Source: an uncultured Marmoricola sp.
GTDB lineage: Bacteria; Actinomycetota; Actinomycetes; Propionibacteriales; Nocardioidaceae
Assembly: GCA_937868075.1 (NCBI GenBank)
Contig: CALMLL010000067.1
Location: 1 to 45,139, forward strand
Length of the DNA stretch: 45,139 nt
Direction of reading: 5' to 3'
The notes beneath the pieces are model-generated. The model was not told the origin of the DNA, searched no databases, and saw only the letters and a list, made by a program, of their open reading frames with translations. The position numbers were made by a program, and so were the translations under genes. Of the stretch, positions 33,769-42,381 are shown piece after piece (within the stretch, counting starts at the first letter, position 1; the number at the start of each line of letters is the position of its first letter).

Positions 33769-35544
33769 TTACTTGATTTCGCAGATCACCGCGCCGTTGG
33801 CGACGGTGGCTCCTACTTCGGCGGAGAGGCCGGTGATGACTCCGGCTTTGTGAGCTTTGAGGGGTTGTTCCATCTTCATCGCCTCGAGTACGACGACCAC
33901 GTCACCCTCGGCGACCTCGGCACCCTCTTCGACGGCAACCTTGACGATGGTGCCCTGCATGGGGGAGGCCACGGCGTCGCCGGAGACGGCGGCTCCGATC
34001 TTCTTCCCGGCCGCACGACGGGGCTTCTTGGCCGCGCCGGCCCCGGAGCCGGCACCGCCGCCGAGGGCGAGCCCGCCGGGAAGGACTACTTCGAGTCGCT
34101 TCCCGCCCACTTCGACGGTGACCCGCTGGCGCTCTTCGGCCTCGGCAGGTTCCGCGGAGGGGCCCGAGTAAGGCTCGATGGTGTTGTTGAACTCGGTCTC
34201 GATCCAGGACGTGAAGATCCCGAAGTGGCCGGCGAAGTCGTCGCCTTCACCCACGAAGGCGGGGTCTTCGACGACGGCCCGGTGGAAGGGGATCACGGTG
34301 GGCATTCCGTCGACTTCGAACTCGGCCAGGGCGCGACGGCTGCGCTCGAGAGCCTGGGTGCGGTCGCGGCCGGTCACGACCAACTTGGCGACGAGGGAGT
34401 CGAAGGCACCCGGGATGGTCTCGCCTTGGGTGTAGCCGGCGTCGACGCGGACTCCGGGGCCACTGGGTGGGTTCCACTTCGACAACGTGCCGGGGGCCGG
34501 CATGAAGTTGCGCCCGCCGTCCTCAGCGTTGATGCGGTATTCGATGGAGTGGCCGACCACTTCGGGGTCGTCGTAGCCGAGTTCCTCACCGGCGGCGATC
34601 CGGAACATCTCGCGCACCAGATCCAGTCCGGTGACCTCCTCCGAGACCGGGTGTTCCACCTGAAGTCGGGTGTTGACCTCAAGGAAGGAGATCGTGCCGT
34701 CCTTGCCCACGAGGAACTCGCAGGTCCCGGCGCCGACGTAGCCGGCCTCCTTGAGGATCGCCTTGGAGGAGTCGTAGAGCCGCTTGATCTGGTCGGGGGA
34801 GAGGTAGGGAGCCGGGGCCTCCTCCACCAGCTTCTGGTGGCGTCGCTGCAGCGAGCAGTCGCGAGTGGAGACCACGACGACGTTGCCGTGTTGGTCGGCC
34901 AGACACTGGGTCTCGACGTGCCGCGGGTGGTCGAGGTAGCGCTCGACGAAGCACTCGCCGCGCCCGAAGGCAGTCACGGCCTCGCGCACAGCGGAGTCGT
35001 AGAGGTCGGCGACCTCGTCGAGTTCGCGGGCCACCTTGAGTCCGCGCCCGCCGCCGCCGAAGGCGGCCTTGATCGCGATCGGCAACCCATGTGCCTTGGC
35101 GAACTCCACCACTTCGGCGGCGTCCTTGACCGGCTCCTCGGTTCCCTCGACCTGTGGGGCGCCCACCTTCTGGGCGATGTGGCGGGCCTTGACCTTGTCG
35201 CCGAGGTTCTCGATAGCCGCAGGCGGCGGGCCGATCCAGATCAGACCGGCGTCGATGACGGCCTGGGCGAAGTGGGCGTTCTCGGCGAGGAAGCCGTATC
35301 CGGGGTGGACCGAGTCGGCCCCGGTGTCGGCGGCGACCTTGAGGATCTTGGCGATGTCGAGATAGGAGTCGGCCGGTGTCGAGCCGCCCAGGGAGTGGGC
35401 CTCGTCGGCGAGCCTCACGAACAATGCGTCTCGGTCGGGCTCGGCATAGACGGCGACGCTGCCGATGCCGGCGTCCTTGCACGCCCGAATGACGCGTACG
35501 GCGATCTCACCGCGGTTGGCGACCAAAACCTTGCTCAGCGACAT
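33769..35544 (-). CDS. acyl-CoA carboxylase alpha subunit (biotin carboxylase + BCCP, AccA3-like)
   Basis: A 591-residue actinobacterial acetyl/propionyl-CoA carboxylase alpha chain. Biotin carboxylase spans about 1-450 ([14 protein letters not shown] loop near 160, [10 protein letters not shown] near 290). A Gly/Ala/Lys-rich linker (about 485-525) leads to the biotin carrier with Lys557 in EAMKMEQ. It needs a separate AccD-type carboxyltransferase, not in this window. With MutAB it would route propionyl-CoA to succinyl-CoA. The ATG follows GAGGAG, and TAGACT about 27 nt upstream of that site is a possible -10, so this gene has a short leader. It is divergent from the FAD oxidase gene. Confidence 0.95.
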   Translation of the reverse strand: MSLSKVLVANRGEIAVRVIRACKDAGIGSVAVYAEPDRDALFVRLADEAHSLGGSTPADSYLDIAKILKVAADTGADSVHPGYGFLAENAHFAQAVIDAGLIWIGPPPAAIENLGDKVKARHIAQKVGAPQVEGTEEPVKDAAEVVEFAKAHGLPIAIKAAFGGGGRGLKVARELDEVADLYDSAVREAVTAFGRGECFVERYLDHPRHVETQCLADQHGNVVVVSTRDCSLQRRHQKLVEEAPAPYLSPDQIKRLYDSSKAILKEAGYVGAGTCEFLVGKDGTISFLEVNTRLQVEHPVSEEVTGLDLVREMFRIAAGEELGYDDPEVVGHSIEYRINAEDGGRNFMPAPGTLSKWNPPSGPGVRVDAGYTQGETIPGAFDSLVAKLVVTGRDRTQALERSRRALAEFEVDGMPTVIPFHRAVVEDPAFVGEGDDFAGHFGIFTSWIETEFNNTIEPYSGPSAEPAEAEERQRVTVEVGGKRLEVVLPGGLALGGGAGSGAGAAKKPRRAAGKKIGAAVSGDAVASPMQGTIVKVAVEEGAEVAEGDVVVVLEAMKMEQPLKAHKAGVITGLSAEVGATVANGAVICEIK

Positions 35545-35610
35545 CTACCGGCTCCTCGTTTCTGGGCAACGTTCGGAGTCTAGTGACGTCGGTCGTGGTT
35601 CGATGAGTCG

Positions 35611-37005
35611 GTGGCAGAGGTTGGGCATGAGGCAGGTATCGGGGTTCTGAGGGCCGCGCTTCCTCCGGGAGTGGTGATCACGGATCCGGAGCGGATGCAG
35701 AAGTATCGATGGGACTGGTCGCGAGACGCCGACGCCGGTACGCCGCTGGCGGTGGTCCGCGCCGAGACCGCGGACCACGTCCAGATCGCGGTTCGTTGGG
35801 CCGCCGCCGAGGCGGTGCCGATCATCACCCGCGGGGCAGGAACCGGGCTCTCGGGTGGGTCATCGGGACGCTCCGGGGCGCTGATGATCGCGCTGGATCG
35901 CATGGACACCATCGAGATCGACTCGGCCAACCAGGTCGCGGTGGTCGGGCCCGGCGCGATCAACAAGGCCGTCAAGCTGGCCGCCGCCGAGCACGGGCTG
36001 TGGTACCCGCCGGACCCCTCGTCGTACGAGATCTGCTCCATCGGCGGCAACATCGCGACCAATGCCGGTGGCCTGTGCTGTGTGAAGTACGGCGTGACGA
36101 CCGACTATGTGCTCGGACTCGATGTCGTGCTGGCCGATGGAAGTCTGATCACGCTGGGTGGCAAGCGCCTCAAGGATGTGGCCGGGCTGAGCCTGCTCAA
36201 GCTCTTCGTCGGCAGTGAAGGCACGCTCGGCATCGTCACCCGGGCGATCCTGCGACTGGTCCCCGCCCAGGGGGAGCGGTCCACGCTGGTGGCCACGTTC
36301 GCCGGTGTCGACGAAGCGGCCCGGGCGGTCGTGGCGATCCGGCAACTGGCCCGGCCCTCGATGCTGGAATTCATGGACCGGGCCGTGATCAACGCCGTCG
36401 AGGACTTCAAACCGATGGGGCTCGACCGCTCGGTCGCAGCCATGCTCGTAGTGCAGTCCGACGCCCCGTCGGTGGCTCGGACCGCGGAGATCGACATCGT
36501 GCGCTCGTGCTGTGCGGACGCCCTCGACGTTTTCGTCACCGACGACGCCGAGGAGGGCGAGATGTTCGCCGCGGCTCGCCGGATGGCCTTCGATGCGGTG
36601 GAGGTGCGCGGCGCGTTGCTCTTCGAGGACGTCGGTGTCCCCATCCCGCGGCTGCCCCAACTGCTTGCCGAGGTGGCTCGCATCGCAGGAGAGCACGCCC
36701 TGGAGATTCCGGTGGTCGCCCATGCCGGCGACGGCAACACCCATCCGTTGATCGTCTTCGATGCAGCCGATCCCACTTCAAAACAACGCGCCCGGGACGC
36801 GTTCGCCGCGATCATGGCTGCCGCGATCGCCCTGGAAGGGACCATCACCGGCGAGCACGGAGTGGGCCGTGCCAAGAAGGCGGCTCTCCCGGATCAACTC
36901 GGCTCCGAGGTGATGGCCCTCTCACGCCGGGTGAAGGCGGCCTTCGATCCGCAGGGGTTGCTCAACCCGGGCGTGATGTTCGACGAGTCTCCGCCAGATG
37001 GTTAG
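35611..37005 (+). CDS. FAD-linked oxidase, GlcD/D-lactate dehydrogenase type
   Basis: A 464-residue flavoprotein of the vanillyl-alcohol-oxidase fold that oxidises a 2-hydroxy acid such as glycolate or D-lactate. The FAD domain has TRGAGTGLSGGS (about 73-84) and GGNIATNAGGLCCVKYG (about 145-161). The C-terminal domain has VAHAGDGNTHP near residue 370 and TGEHGVGRAKK near 413 with the metal/substrate residues. There is no iron-sulphur domain. The GTG at 35611 is the only start that fits; TTCGAT 6 nt upstream is a weak leaderless element. The substrate cannot be settled; the neighbouring acyl-CoA dehydrogenase may be part of the same path. Confidence 0.88.
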   Translation: MAEVGHEAGIGVLRAALPPGVVITDPERMQKYRWDWSRDADAGTPLAVVRAETADHVQIAVRWAAAEAVPIITRGAGTGLSGGSSGRSGALMIALDRMDTIEIDSANQVAVVGPGAINKAVKLAAAEHGLWYPPDPSSYEICSIGGNIATNAGGLCCVKYGVTTDYVLGLDVVLADGSLITLGGKRLKDVAGLSLLKLFVGSEGTLGIVTRAILRLVPAQGERSTLVATFAGVDEAARAVVAIRQLARPSMLEFMDRAVINAVEDFKPMGLDRSVAAMLVVQSDAPSVARTAEIDIVRSCCADALDVFVTDDAEEGEMFAAARRMAFDAVEVRGALLFEDVGVPIPRLPQLLAEVARIAGEHALEIPVVAHAGDGNTHPLIVFDAADPTSKQRARDAFAAIMAAAIALEGTITGEHGVGRAKKAALPDQLGSEVMALSRRVKAAFDPQGLLNPGVMFDESPPDG

Positions 37006-37016
37006 CGTTCATTAAC
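37001..37016. promoter_or_regulatory. candidate TetR-type operator upstream of acyl-CoA dehydrogenase gene
   Basis: GTTAGCGTTCATTAAC is a 16-bp imperfect palindrome with perfect GTTA/TAAC ends. It covers the -35 zone of the promoter whose -10 is at 37026-37031. The pattern resembles operators of TetR regulators of acyl-CoA breakdown genes in actinobacteria; the regulator is not in the window. Confidence 0.4.
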
Positions 37017-37025
37017 CTGCCGAGT

Positions 37026-37031
37026 TAGAGT
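37026..37031 (+). promoter_or_regulatory. -10 element of leaderless acyl-CoA dehydrogenase gene
   Basis: TAGAGT lies 7 nt before the ATG at 37039. The in-frame GTG at 37030 overlaps this hexamer and is not used. Confidence 0.6.
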
Positions 37032-37038
37032 GCGAGCC

Positions 37039-38214
37039 ATGGAGTTGTCAGCCGAGCACGAGGCGTTCCGACGTACCGTGCGTGAGTTCGCCGCCGCGGA
37101 GATCGCCCCCCATATCGCCGCCTGGGACCGTGAGCACTACTTCCCCGTCGAGGTCGTTCATGCCATGGGCGAGATGGGGCTGATGGGGCTCACCGCCCCG
37201 GAGGAGTACGGCGGCGCCGGGCTGGCCGGCGAAGACGGCCCGTTCACCTCGCTGTGTGTAGCCATCGAGGAGATCGGCCGAGTCGACCAGGCCCTGGGCA
37301 TCACGTTGGAGGCCGCGGTCGGCCTCGGCATCAACCCGATCCTCACCTACGGCACCCCCGAGCAGCGCGAGCAGTGGCTGCCCGACCTCGTCGCCGGGCG
37401 CACGCTGGCCGGCTTCGGGCTCACCGAACCCGGGGCGGGCTCCGATGCGGGAGCCACTCGCACCCGGGCGGTGCTCGACCAGGGCGAGTGGGTGGTCAAC
37501 GGCAGCAAACAGTTCATCACCAACTCCGGCTCGGAGATCACCTCGTGTGTCACCATCACCGCGCGGACCGGTGAGTCCGAGAGCGGGCGCCCCGAGATCT
37601 CCGCGATCATCCTTCCCTCGGGCACCCCGGGGTTCGAGGTCGAGCCGGCGTACGACAAGTTGGGGTGGAACTGCTCCGACACCCACCCGCTGAGCTTCAC
37701 CGACGTTCGCGTCCCCGAGGCCAACATCCTCGGCGAGCGCGGCCGTGGTTTCGCCCAGTTCCTGGCCACCCTCGACGACGGTCGCGTCGCCATCGCCGCG
37801 CTCGCGGTCGGTTGTCTGCAGGCGTGCCTCGACATGTCGTTGGAGTACGCCGGCGCGCGCCAGACCTTCGGCGGACCGATCGGGCGCAAACAGGGCGTGG
37901 CCTTCCAACTCGCCGACCTCGAAGTGATGCTCCAGGCCTCCCGTGCCCTGACCTATCGGGCCGCCGCCCTGAAGGATGCCGGGGCGCCGGTCGCGGTCTT
38001 CAAGCATGCCGCGTCGATCGCCAAGCTCTACGCGACCGAGTCCGCGGTCACCGGTACCCGGATCGCGACCCAAGTCTTCGGCGGCTACGGCTTCATGGAG
38101 GAGTACCCGGTCGCGCGATTCTATCGCGATGCCAAGATCCTCGAGATCGGCGAAGGCACCTCGGAGGTGCAGCGGATGCTGATCGCCCGAGGGCTCGGTC
38201 TGCCGGTGGAGTGA
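37039..38214 (+). CDS. acyl-CoA dehydrogenase
   Basis: A 391-residue flavoprotein that introduces the alpha-beta double bond into an acyl-CoA and passes electrons to ETF. GFGLTEPGAGSDAG near residue 130 and KQFITN near 155 bind FAD and substrate, FGGPIGRKQ near 275 contacts FAD, and RDAKILEIGEGTSEVQR carries the putative catalytic Glu372. Glu at this place is as in the short/medium/butyryl-type enzymes; isovaleryl-CoA dehydrogenases place theirs elsewhere. The start is the leaderless ATG at 37039. The exact chain is unknown, but a branched or C4 substrate would fit the IcmA-like mutase nearby. Confidence 0.93.
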   Translation: MELSAEHEAFRRTVREFAAAEIAPHIAAWDREHYFPVEVVHAMGEMGLMGLTAPEEYGGAGLAGEDGPFTSLCVAIEEIGRVDQALGITLEAAVGLGINPILTYGTPEQREQWLPDLVAGRTLAGFGLTEPGAGSDAGATRTRAVLDQGEWVVNGSKQFITNSGSEITSCVTITARTGESESGRPEISAIILPSGTPGFEVEPAYDKLGWNCSDTHPLSFTDVRVPEANILGERGRGFAQFLATLDDGRVAIAALAVGCLQACLDMSLEYAGARQTFGGPIGRKQGVAFQLADLEVMLQASRALTYRAAALKDAGAPVAVFKHAASIAKLYATESAVTGTRIATQVFGGYGFMEEYPVARFYRDAKILEIGEGTSEVQRMLIARGLGLPVE

Positions 38215-38225
38215 GTGGCGCGGCT

Positions 38226-38828
38226 CTACCCGGTGACCCAGAAGTCGGTCCAGGAGTAGCCCAGGTCGTCGAACATCAGCCGCAGCAGCGGCACGCTGAT
38301 CCCGACCACGTTGTGCGGGTCCCCGGTGATCCCGGAGACGAAGGCGGAGCCGAGCCCGTCGATGGTGAAGGCGCCGGCAACGCGCTGTGGTTCTCCGGTG
38401 GCCACGTAGGCGGCGATCTCCTCGTCGCTGATGTAGGCAAAGCGCACCTTGGTGGCCGCGGACCGGCTCACCCAGGCTTCACGGTGGTTGTCGATCACGC
38501 AGTGGCCGGTGTGCAACACCCCGGACCGACCGCGCATCATCTTCCAGCGACGGGTGGCGTCGGCAGCGTCGTCGGGTTTGCCGAGCACCCGACCCTCGAA
38601 CTCCAGCACCGAGTCGCACCCGATCACGAGACTGCGCGGCTCGGTGGCGGCGACGGCGACCGCCTTCATCTGGGCCAGTTTGAGGGCCAACTCGGCCGGC
38701 TCGGTCTCCTCGACGCCGTCTTCGTCGACGCCGCTGACGACCACTTCGGGGGCCAGGCCGGCGTTGCGCAAGGTGGACAACCTGGCCGGCGACGCCGAGG
38801 CCAGGATCAGACGAGGAGTGCGAGCCAT
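38226..38828 (-). CDS. maf: Maf-family nucleotide pyrophosphatase
   Basis: A 200-residue Maf protein that hydrolyses non-canonical or canonical nucleoside triphosphates (dTTP/UTP or modified pyrimidines) to monophosphates. LILASASPARL near residue 5 and the Asp/Lys/Glu pocket (VIGCDSVLEFEG near 67, GKPDDAADA near 82) are present. The start is the ATG at 38828, with TAGGGT 7 nt upstream; the open frame continues far upstream to 40391 but only as a shadow of the mutase gene. It ends 11 bp after the convergent acyl-CoA dehydrogenase. House-cleaning of nucleotides fits the salvage genes loosely. Confidence 0.92.
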   Translation of the reverse strand: MARTPRLILASASPARLSTLRNAGLAPEVVVSGVDEDGVEETEPAELALKLAQMKAVAVAATEPRSLVIGCDSVLEFEGRVLGKPDDAADATRRWKMMRGRSGVLHTGHCVIDNHREAWVSRSAATKVRFAYISDEEIAAYVATGEPQRVAGAFTIDGLGSAFVSGITGDPHNVVGISVPLLRLMFDDLGYSWTDFWVTG

Positions 38829-38835
38829 CGCGCTC

Positions 38836-38841
38836 ACCCTA
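38836..38841 (-). promoter_or_regulatory. -10 element of leaderless maf
   Basis: TAGGGT on the minus strand, 7 nt before the ATG at 38828. Confidence 0.6.
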
Positions 38842-38897
38842 GCCCCGACGTCGCGTGGGTCCCAGGCGGCCACGACGCCGCTGGGCAGCCTGCGCCC

Positions 38898-38903
38898 TAC
38901 TAT
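38898..38903 (+). promoter_or_regulatory. -10 element of leaderless IcmA-like gene
   Basis: TACTAT lies 6 nt before the ATG at 38910. Confidence 0.55.
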
Positions 38904-38909
38904 CGCGGT

Positions 38910-40613
38910 ATGACCGACGAGTCCCCACGGGCCAGGTGGCAGGCAAGGTACGCCGAGGCCGAAGCCAAGGGTCAGATCCGCGATGCGGACTTCACGACCC
39001 TGTCCGGAATGGAGGTCGAGCCCGCCTACGGCACCGACGACTCGCTGTGGCCGGGGGAGTACCCCTTCACCCGTGGCCTGCACGCCACCGGGCACCGCGG
39101 TCGCCCATGGACGATCCGTCAGTTCGCGGGGTTCGGCAACGCCCAGCAGACCAACCAGCGCTACAAGATGATCCTGGGCCGAGGCGGCGGTGGCCTCAGC
39201 GTCGCCTTCGACATGCCCACCCTGATGGGTCGCGACTCCGACGATCCGATGTCGCTCGGTGAGGTTGGACATTGCGGGGTGGCGATCGACTCCGCCGCCG
39301 ACATGGACGTGCTCTTCGACGGCATTCCGCTCGGAGAGGTCACCACCAGCATGACCATCAGCGGGCCGGCCGTGCCGATCTTCTGCATGTACCTCGTCGC
39401 TGCGGAGCGTCAGGGGGTCGATATCGGTGTCCTCAACGGGACGCTGCAAACCGACATCTTCAAGGAGTACATCGCCCAGAAGGAGTGGATCTTCGGTCCC
39501 GAACCCCACCTTCGCCTTATCGGGGATCTGATGGAGTTCTGCGCCGAGCGCATTCCGGCGTACAAGCCGCTGAGCGTGAGCGGCTATCACATCCGAGAAG
39601 CCGGCAGCACGGCCGCGCAGGAGTTGGCCTTCACGCTGGCCGACGGGTTCGGGTACGTCGAACTCGGGCTCGAGCGTGGCCTCGACGTCGACGTCTTCGG
39701 GCCGGGGCTGAGTTTCTTCTTCGACGCCCACCTCGACTTCTTCGAGGAGATCGCCAAGTTCCGGGCGGCTCGGCGCATCTGGGCTCGCTGGATGCGTGAG
39801 GTCTACGGCGCGACCACTGCCAAAGCCCAGTGGCTGCGGTTCCACACCCAGACCGCGGGGGTGTCGCTGACCGCCCAGCAGCCCTACAACAACGTCGTGC
39901 GCACCGCCATCGAGGCGCTCGCTGGGGTCCTTGGAGGGACCAACTCGCTGCACACCAACGCGCTGGACGAGACGCTGGCCCTGCCTAGCGAGCAGGCCGC
40001 CGAGATCGCCCTGCGCACCCAGCAGGTGCTGATGGAGGAGACCGGCGTGACCAACGTCGCCGATCCCCTCGGCGGCTCGTGGTACGTCGAGGCGCTCACC
40101 GACCAGATCGAGGCCGAGGCCAACCGCATCTTCGACACGATCCTTTCTCTGGGAGGCTCCAACCTCACCCACGCCGACGCGGCCGGGCTGGCCTCGGCGA
40201 CGAGGGCCGGTCAGAAGCCGGTGACCAAGGGTCTGCTTCGAGGCATCGAGGACGGCTGGTTCATGTCCGAGATCGCCGACGCCGCTTTCATCTATCAGAC
40301 CGCTCTGGAGAAGGGCGAGAAGAAGGTGGTGGGGGTCAACTGCCACACCGAGTCGGTGACCAGTGAACTGGACATCCTGCGGGTCTCCCACGAGGTCGAG
40401 GTCGAGCAGGTGCGACTGCTCGGTCGGCGGCGTACTGCACGGGACGCGGCCGCGGTGGACGAGGCCTTGGCCGCGATGCTGGCCGCGGCTCGACGTGGGG
40501 AGAACATGATCGAGTCGATGGTGGCCGCCTGTCGCGTGGAGGCCACGCTGGGCGAGATCTGCGACGTCCTGCGCGCGGAGTGGGGCACCTACCGAGAGCC
40601 GGCTCGCTTCTAA
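38910..40613 (+). CDS. acyl-CoA mutase large subunit, IcmA-like, without B12 domain
   Basis: A 567-residue protein covering only the substrate-binding TIM barrel of the methylmalonyl-CoA mutase family, the length of IcmA of isobutyryl-CoA mutase. It has no DxHxxG domain, so it needs a separate small cobalamin-binding subunit, which is not in the window. At the position of MutB Arg200 it has Gln190 (IAQKEW), as in isobutyryl-CoA-type enzymes. At the position of MutB Tyr72 it has His62 (ATGHRGRPW), neither the Tyr of methylmalonyl nor the Phe of isobutyryl mutase. The substrate is therefore open: isobutyryl-, 2-hydroxyisobutyryl- or another branched acyl-CoA. The CoA-transferase gene starts 13 nt later, with its own -10 in the gap. 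Confidence 0.9.
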   Translation: MTDESPRARWQARYAEAEAKGQIRDADFTTLSGMEVEPAYGTDDSLWPGEYPFTRGLHATGHRGRPWTIRQFAGFGNAQQTNQRYKMILGRGGGGLSVAFDMPTLMGRDSDDPMSLGEVGHCGVAIDSAADMDVLFDGIPLGEVTTSMTISGPAVPIFCMYLVAAERQGVDIGVLNGTLQTDIFKEYIAQKEWIFGPEPHLRLIGDLMEFCAERIPAYKPLSVSGYHIREAGSTAAQELAFTLADGFGYVELGLERGLDVDVFGPGLSFFFDAHLDFFEEIAKFRAARRIWARWMREVYGATTAKAQWLRFHTQTAGVSLTAQQPYNNVVRTAIEALAGVLGGTNSLHTNALDETLALPSEQAAEIALRTQQVLMEETGVTNVADPLGGSWYVEALTDQIEAEANRIFDTILSLGGSNLTHADAAGLASATRAGQKPVTKGLLRGIEDGWFMSEIADAAFIYQTALEKGEKKVVGVNCHTESVTSELDILRVSHEVEVEQVRLLGRRRTARDAAAVDEALAAMLAAARRGENMIESMVAACRVEATLGEICDVLRAEWGTYREPARF

Positions 40614-40614
40614 C

Positions 40615-40620
40615 TAGGCT
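40615..40620 (+). promoter_or_regulatory. -10 element of leaderless CoA-transferase gene
   Basis: TAGGCT begins right after the mutase stop and lies 6 nt before the GTG at 40627. A second GTG at 40624 is in frame but only 3 nt away. Confidence 0.5.
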
Positions 40621-40626
40621 GGAGTG

Positions 40627-41847
40627 GTGACTCAACTGCTCGACTTGATCGGCTCCATTCCCGATCTGCCCGACGAACCCCGCGTGGTTGCCTCCGGCAA
40701 CTTCGCCACCCCTCACCAGTTGCTCGACGAGGTCGACGGCGGACTGGATCGCTGGCGGTTGTGGCTGCTCAACGCCCAGAAGGGAATCCCGGACCGTGAG
40801 GGCATGGTCTTGGAGACGTCGTTCGTCGGCCCCGGGATGCGCAAGTCGCCTCGCCTTCGCTACGTCCCCAGCCGACTCTCGTTGGTGCCGCGGTTGTTCC
40901 ACACCGTCCAGCGACCTGACGTGGTGATCGTGCACACCGCCCCGCCGCACAAGGGGCTGTTGTCGTTGGGCACGGAGGTCAACATCCTTCCCGCAGCGAT
41001 CGAGGCGGTGAAGAAGCGCGGCGGGATCCTGGTCGCTCAGGTCAACCCGCAGATGCCCTTCACGTACGGCGACGCGCTGGTGCCGGCCCAACTCTTCGAC
41101 CTCCTGATCGAGGTGGACGAGCCGCTTCGAACCCACAAGGCCAGTGCCCCCGACGCCGAATCGATGCGGATCGGGCAGGCGGTCGCGGCCCGAGTCAAGG
41201 ACGGCGCGACGCTGCAGGCCGGCATCGGTGCCGTTCCCGATGCGGCGCTGCTTGGGCTCGCCGATCGTCGGGACTTGCGGGTGTGGACCGAGATGTTCTC
41301 AGACTCGGTGCTCACCTTGGAGAAGGCTGGCGCCTTGTCACACACCGTGCCGGTGCACACCAGTTTCGTCTTCGGCTCCGCGGAGTTGTATGAGTGGCTG
41401 GACGAGAACCCACGGGTGCGGATGATCCGCACCGAGTTCACCAACGACCCGTCCCGGATCGCCACGTTCGACCACATGATCAGCATCAACACCGCGTTGC
41501 AGGTCGACCTCTTCGGGCAGGCGAACGCCTCGCGCATCGGGGCACGGATCTTCTCCGGTTTCGGCGGTCAGACCGACTTCTTCGTGGGTGCCATGCACAG
41601 CAAGGGTGGTCAGGCGCTCATGGGTCTGCGCTCGTGGCATCCCAAGGCCGACGTCTCCACGATCGTGGCGCTGGTCGATGAGCCCGTCACCAGCTTCCAG
41701 ATGACCGCAGTGATCACCGAGAACGGCACCGCCGAACTCTTCGGTCACGACCAGCAGAAGCAGGCCGCCCACTTGATCGAGCACGCCGCTCACCCCGACG
41801 TACGCGATGAGTTGTGGGAGGACGCGCGGTCGTTGGCCCTCGCCTGA
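40627..41847 (+). CDS. acetyl-CoA hydrolase / CoA-transferase family protein
   Basis: A 406-residue two-domain CoA-transferase of the acetyl-CoA hydrolase/4-hydroxybutyrate CoA-transferase family. GIGAVPDAAL near residue 200 and VWTEMFSDS near 220, with the likely glutamyl-CoA-forming Glu, are present; FSGFGGQTDFFVGA near 311 is the conserved Gly-rich loop. It would activate a carboxylic acid with CoA from acetyl-CoA or a similar donor. Directly following the IcmA-like mutase, it may activate that enzyme's acid substrate or release its product. It ends 6 bp before a convergent membrane-protein gene. Confidence 0.88.
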   Translation: MTQLLDLIGSIPDLPDEPRVVASGNFATPHQLLDEVDGGLDRWRLWLLNAQKGIPDREGMVLETSFVGPGMRKSPRLRYVPSRLSLVPRLFHTVQRPDVVIVHTAPPHKGLLSLGTEVNILPAAIEAVKKRGGILVAQVNPQMPFTYGDALVPAQLFDLLIEVDEPLRTHKASAPDAESMRIGQAVAARVKDGATLQAGIGAVPDAALLGLADRRDLRVWTEMFSDSVLTLEKAGALSHTVPVHTSFVFGSAELYEWLDENPRVRMIRTEFTNDPSRIATFDHMISINTALQVDLFGQANASRIGARIFSGFGGQTDFFVGAMHSKGGQALMGLRSWHPKADVSTIVALVDEPVTSFQMTAVITENGTAELFGHDQQKQAAHLIEHAAHPDVRDELWEDARSLALA

Positions 41848-41853
41848 GGGGCT

Positions 41854-42258
41854 CTACCTGGGCTCGGTCGTGGGGCGCCACTTCCACGCGTGGACGACGA
41901 TGGCGGCCAGCAGGGCGATCTCGACCGCACTGCCGAGGAGGAAGTAGGCCCATTCGCCGCGCGCGGCCACCACGATGGAGGCGGCGTAGAGCACCGGCAG
42001 AACGAGGTGCAGGAATCGGCTGGACTGCCGGGGGAGGACGACGCTGAGGTAGACCATGAGGCTCGGCAGCATCGCGTAGACGGTGGTGAACATCAAGAAG
42101 CCCGGGCCGATGTCGAAACCGGCCACAGTGCCCGACTCGACCTCAGCTCGGAAGTCGGCGCGGTAGAAGGCGAACAGGTCGACGTAGGCGAAGATGAACA
42201 TCGTGGCTGCCCAGGCTGCGGCGATCTTGGCCCGTGGGTCCATGGCACGTGAGGTCAT
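41854..42258 (-). CDS. small four-helix membrane protein
   Basis: A 134-residue hydrophobic protein with four predicted membrane helices (about 10-30, 50-72, 80-98 and 104-124). The first loop reads FAYVDLFAFYRADF, a pattern I associate with an uncharacterised actinobacterial family (DUF6326-like), though this is from memory. ATG at 42258 is used; an ATG at 42243 is an alternative. No catalytic motif is visible. Function is unknown. Confidence 0.7.
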   Translation of the reverse strand: MTSRAMDPRAKIAAAWAATMFIFAYVDLFAFYRADFRAEVESGTVAGFDIGPGFLMFTTVYAMLPSLMVYLSVVLPRQSSRFLHLVLPVLYAASIVVAARGEWAYFLLGSAVEIALLAAIVVHAWKWRPTTEPR

Positions 42259-42381
42259 GGGTCAAGGGTGCTGACCGGCCTTGCGCTGAGCCATCGGTGA
42301 ACCCCCTGAGGACACCCTGGACTGTCCGGCCCGGTCCCCCACGATGTGGTGATGCTGGGGGCTCTTGCCACAATGGCGCTC

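Noticed and set aside
31139..33853. Plus-strand open frame of 904 codons opposite pyc
   Set aside because: pyc is complete and well conserved on the other strand; this is a composition artefact running through the palindrome region.
33850..35583. Plus-strand open frame of 577 codons opposite the carboxylase alpha gene
   Set aside because: Gly/Val/Asp-rich shadow of a clearly coding strand.
38829..40391. Upstream extension of the Maf frame
   Set aside because: It runs antisense through the mutase gene. The Maf fold starts at the ATG at 38828, which has its own -10.
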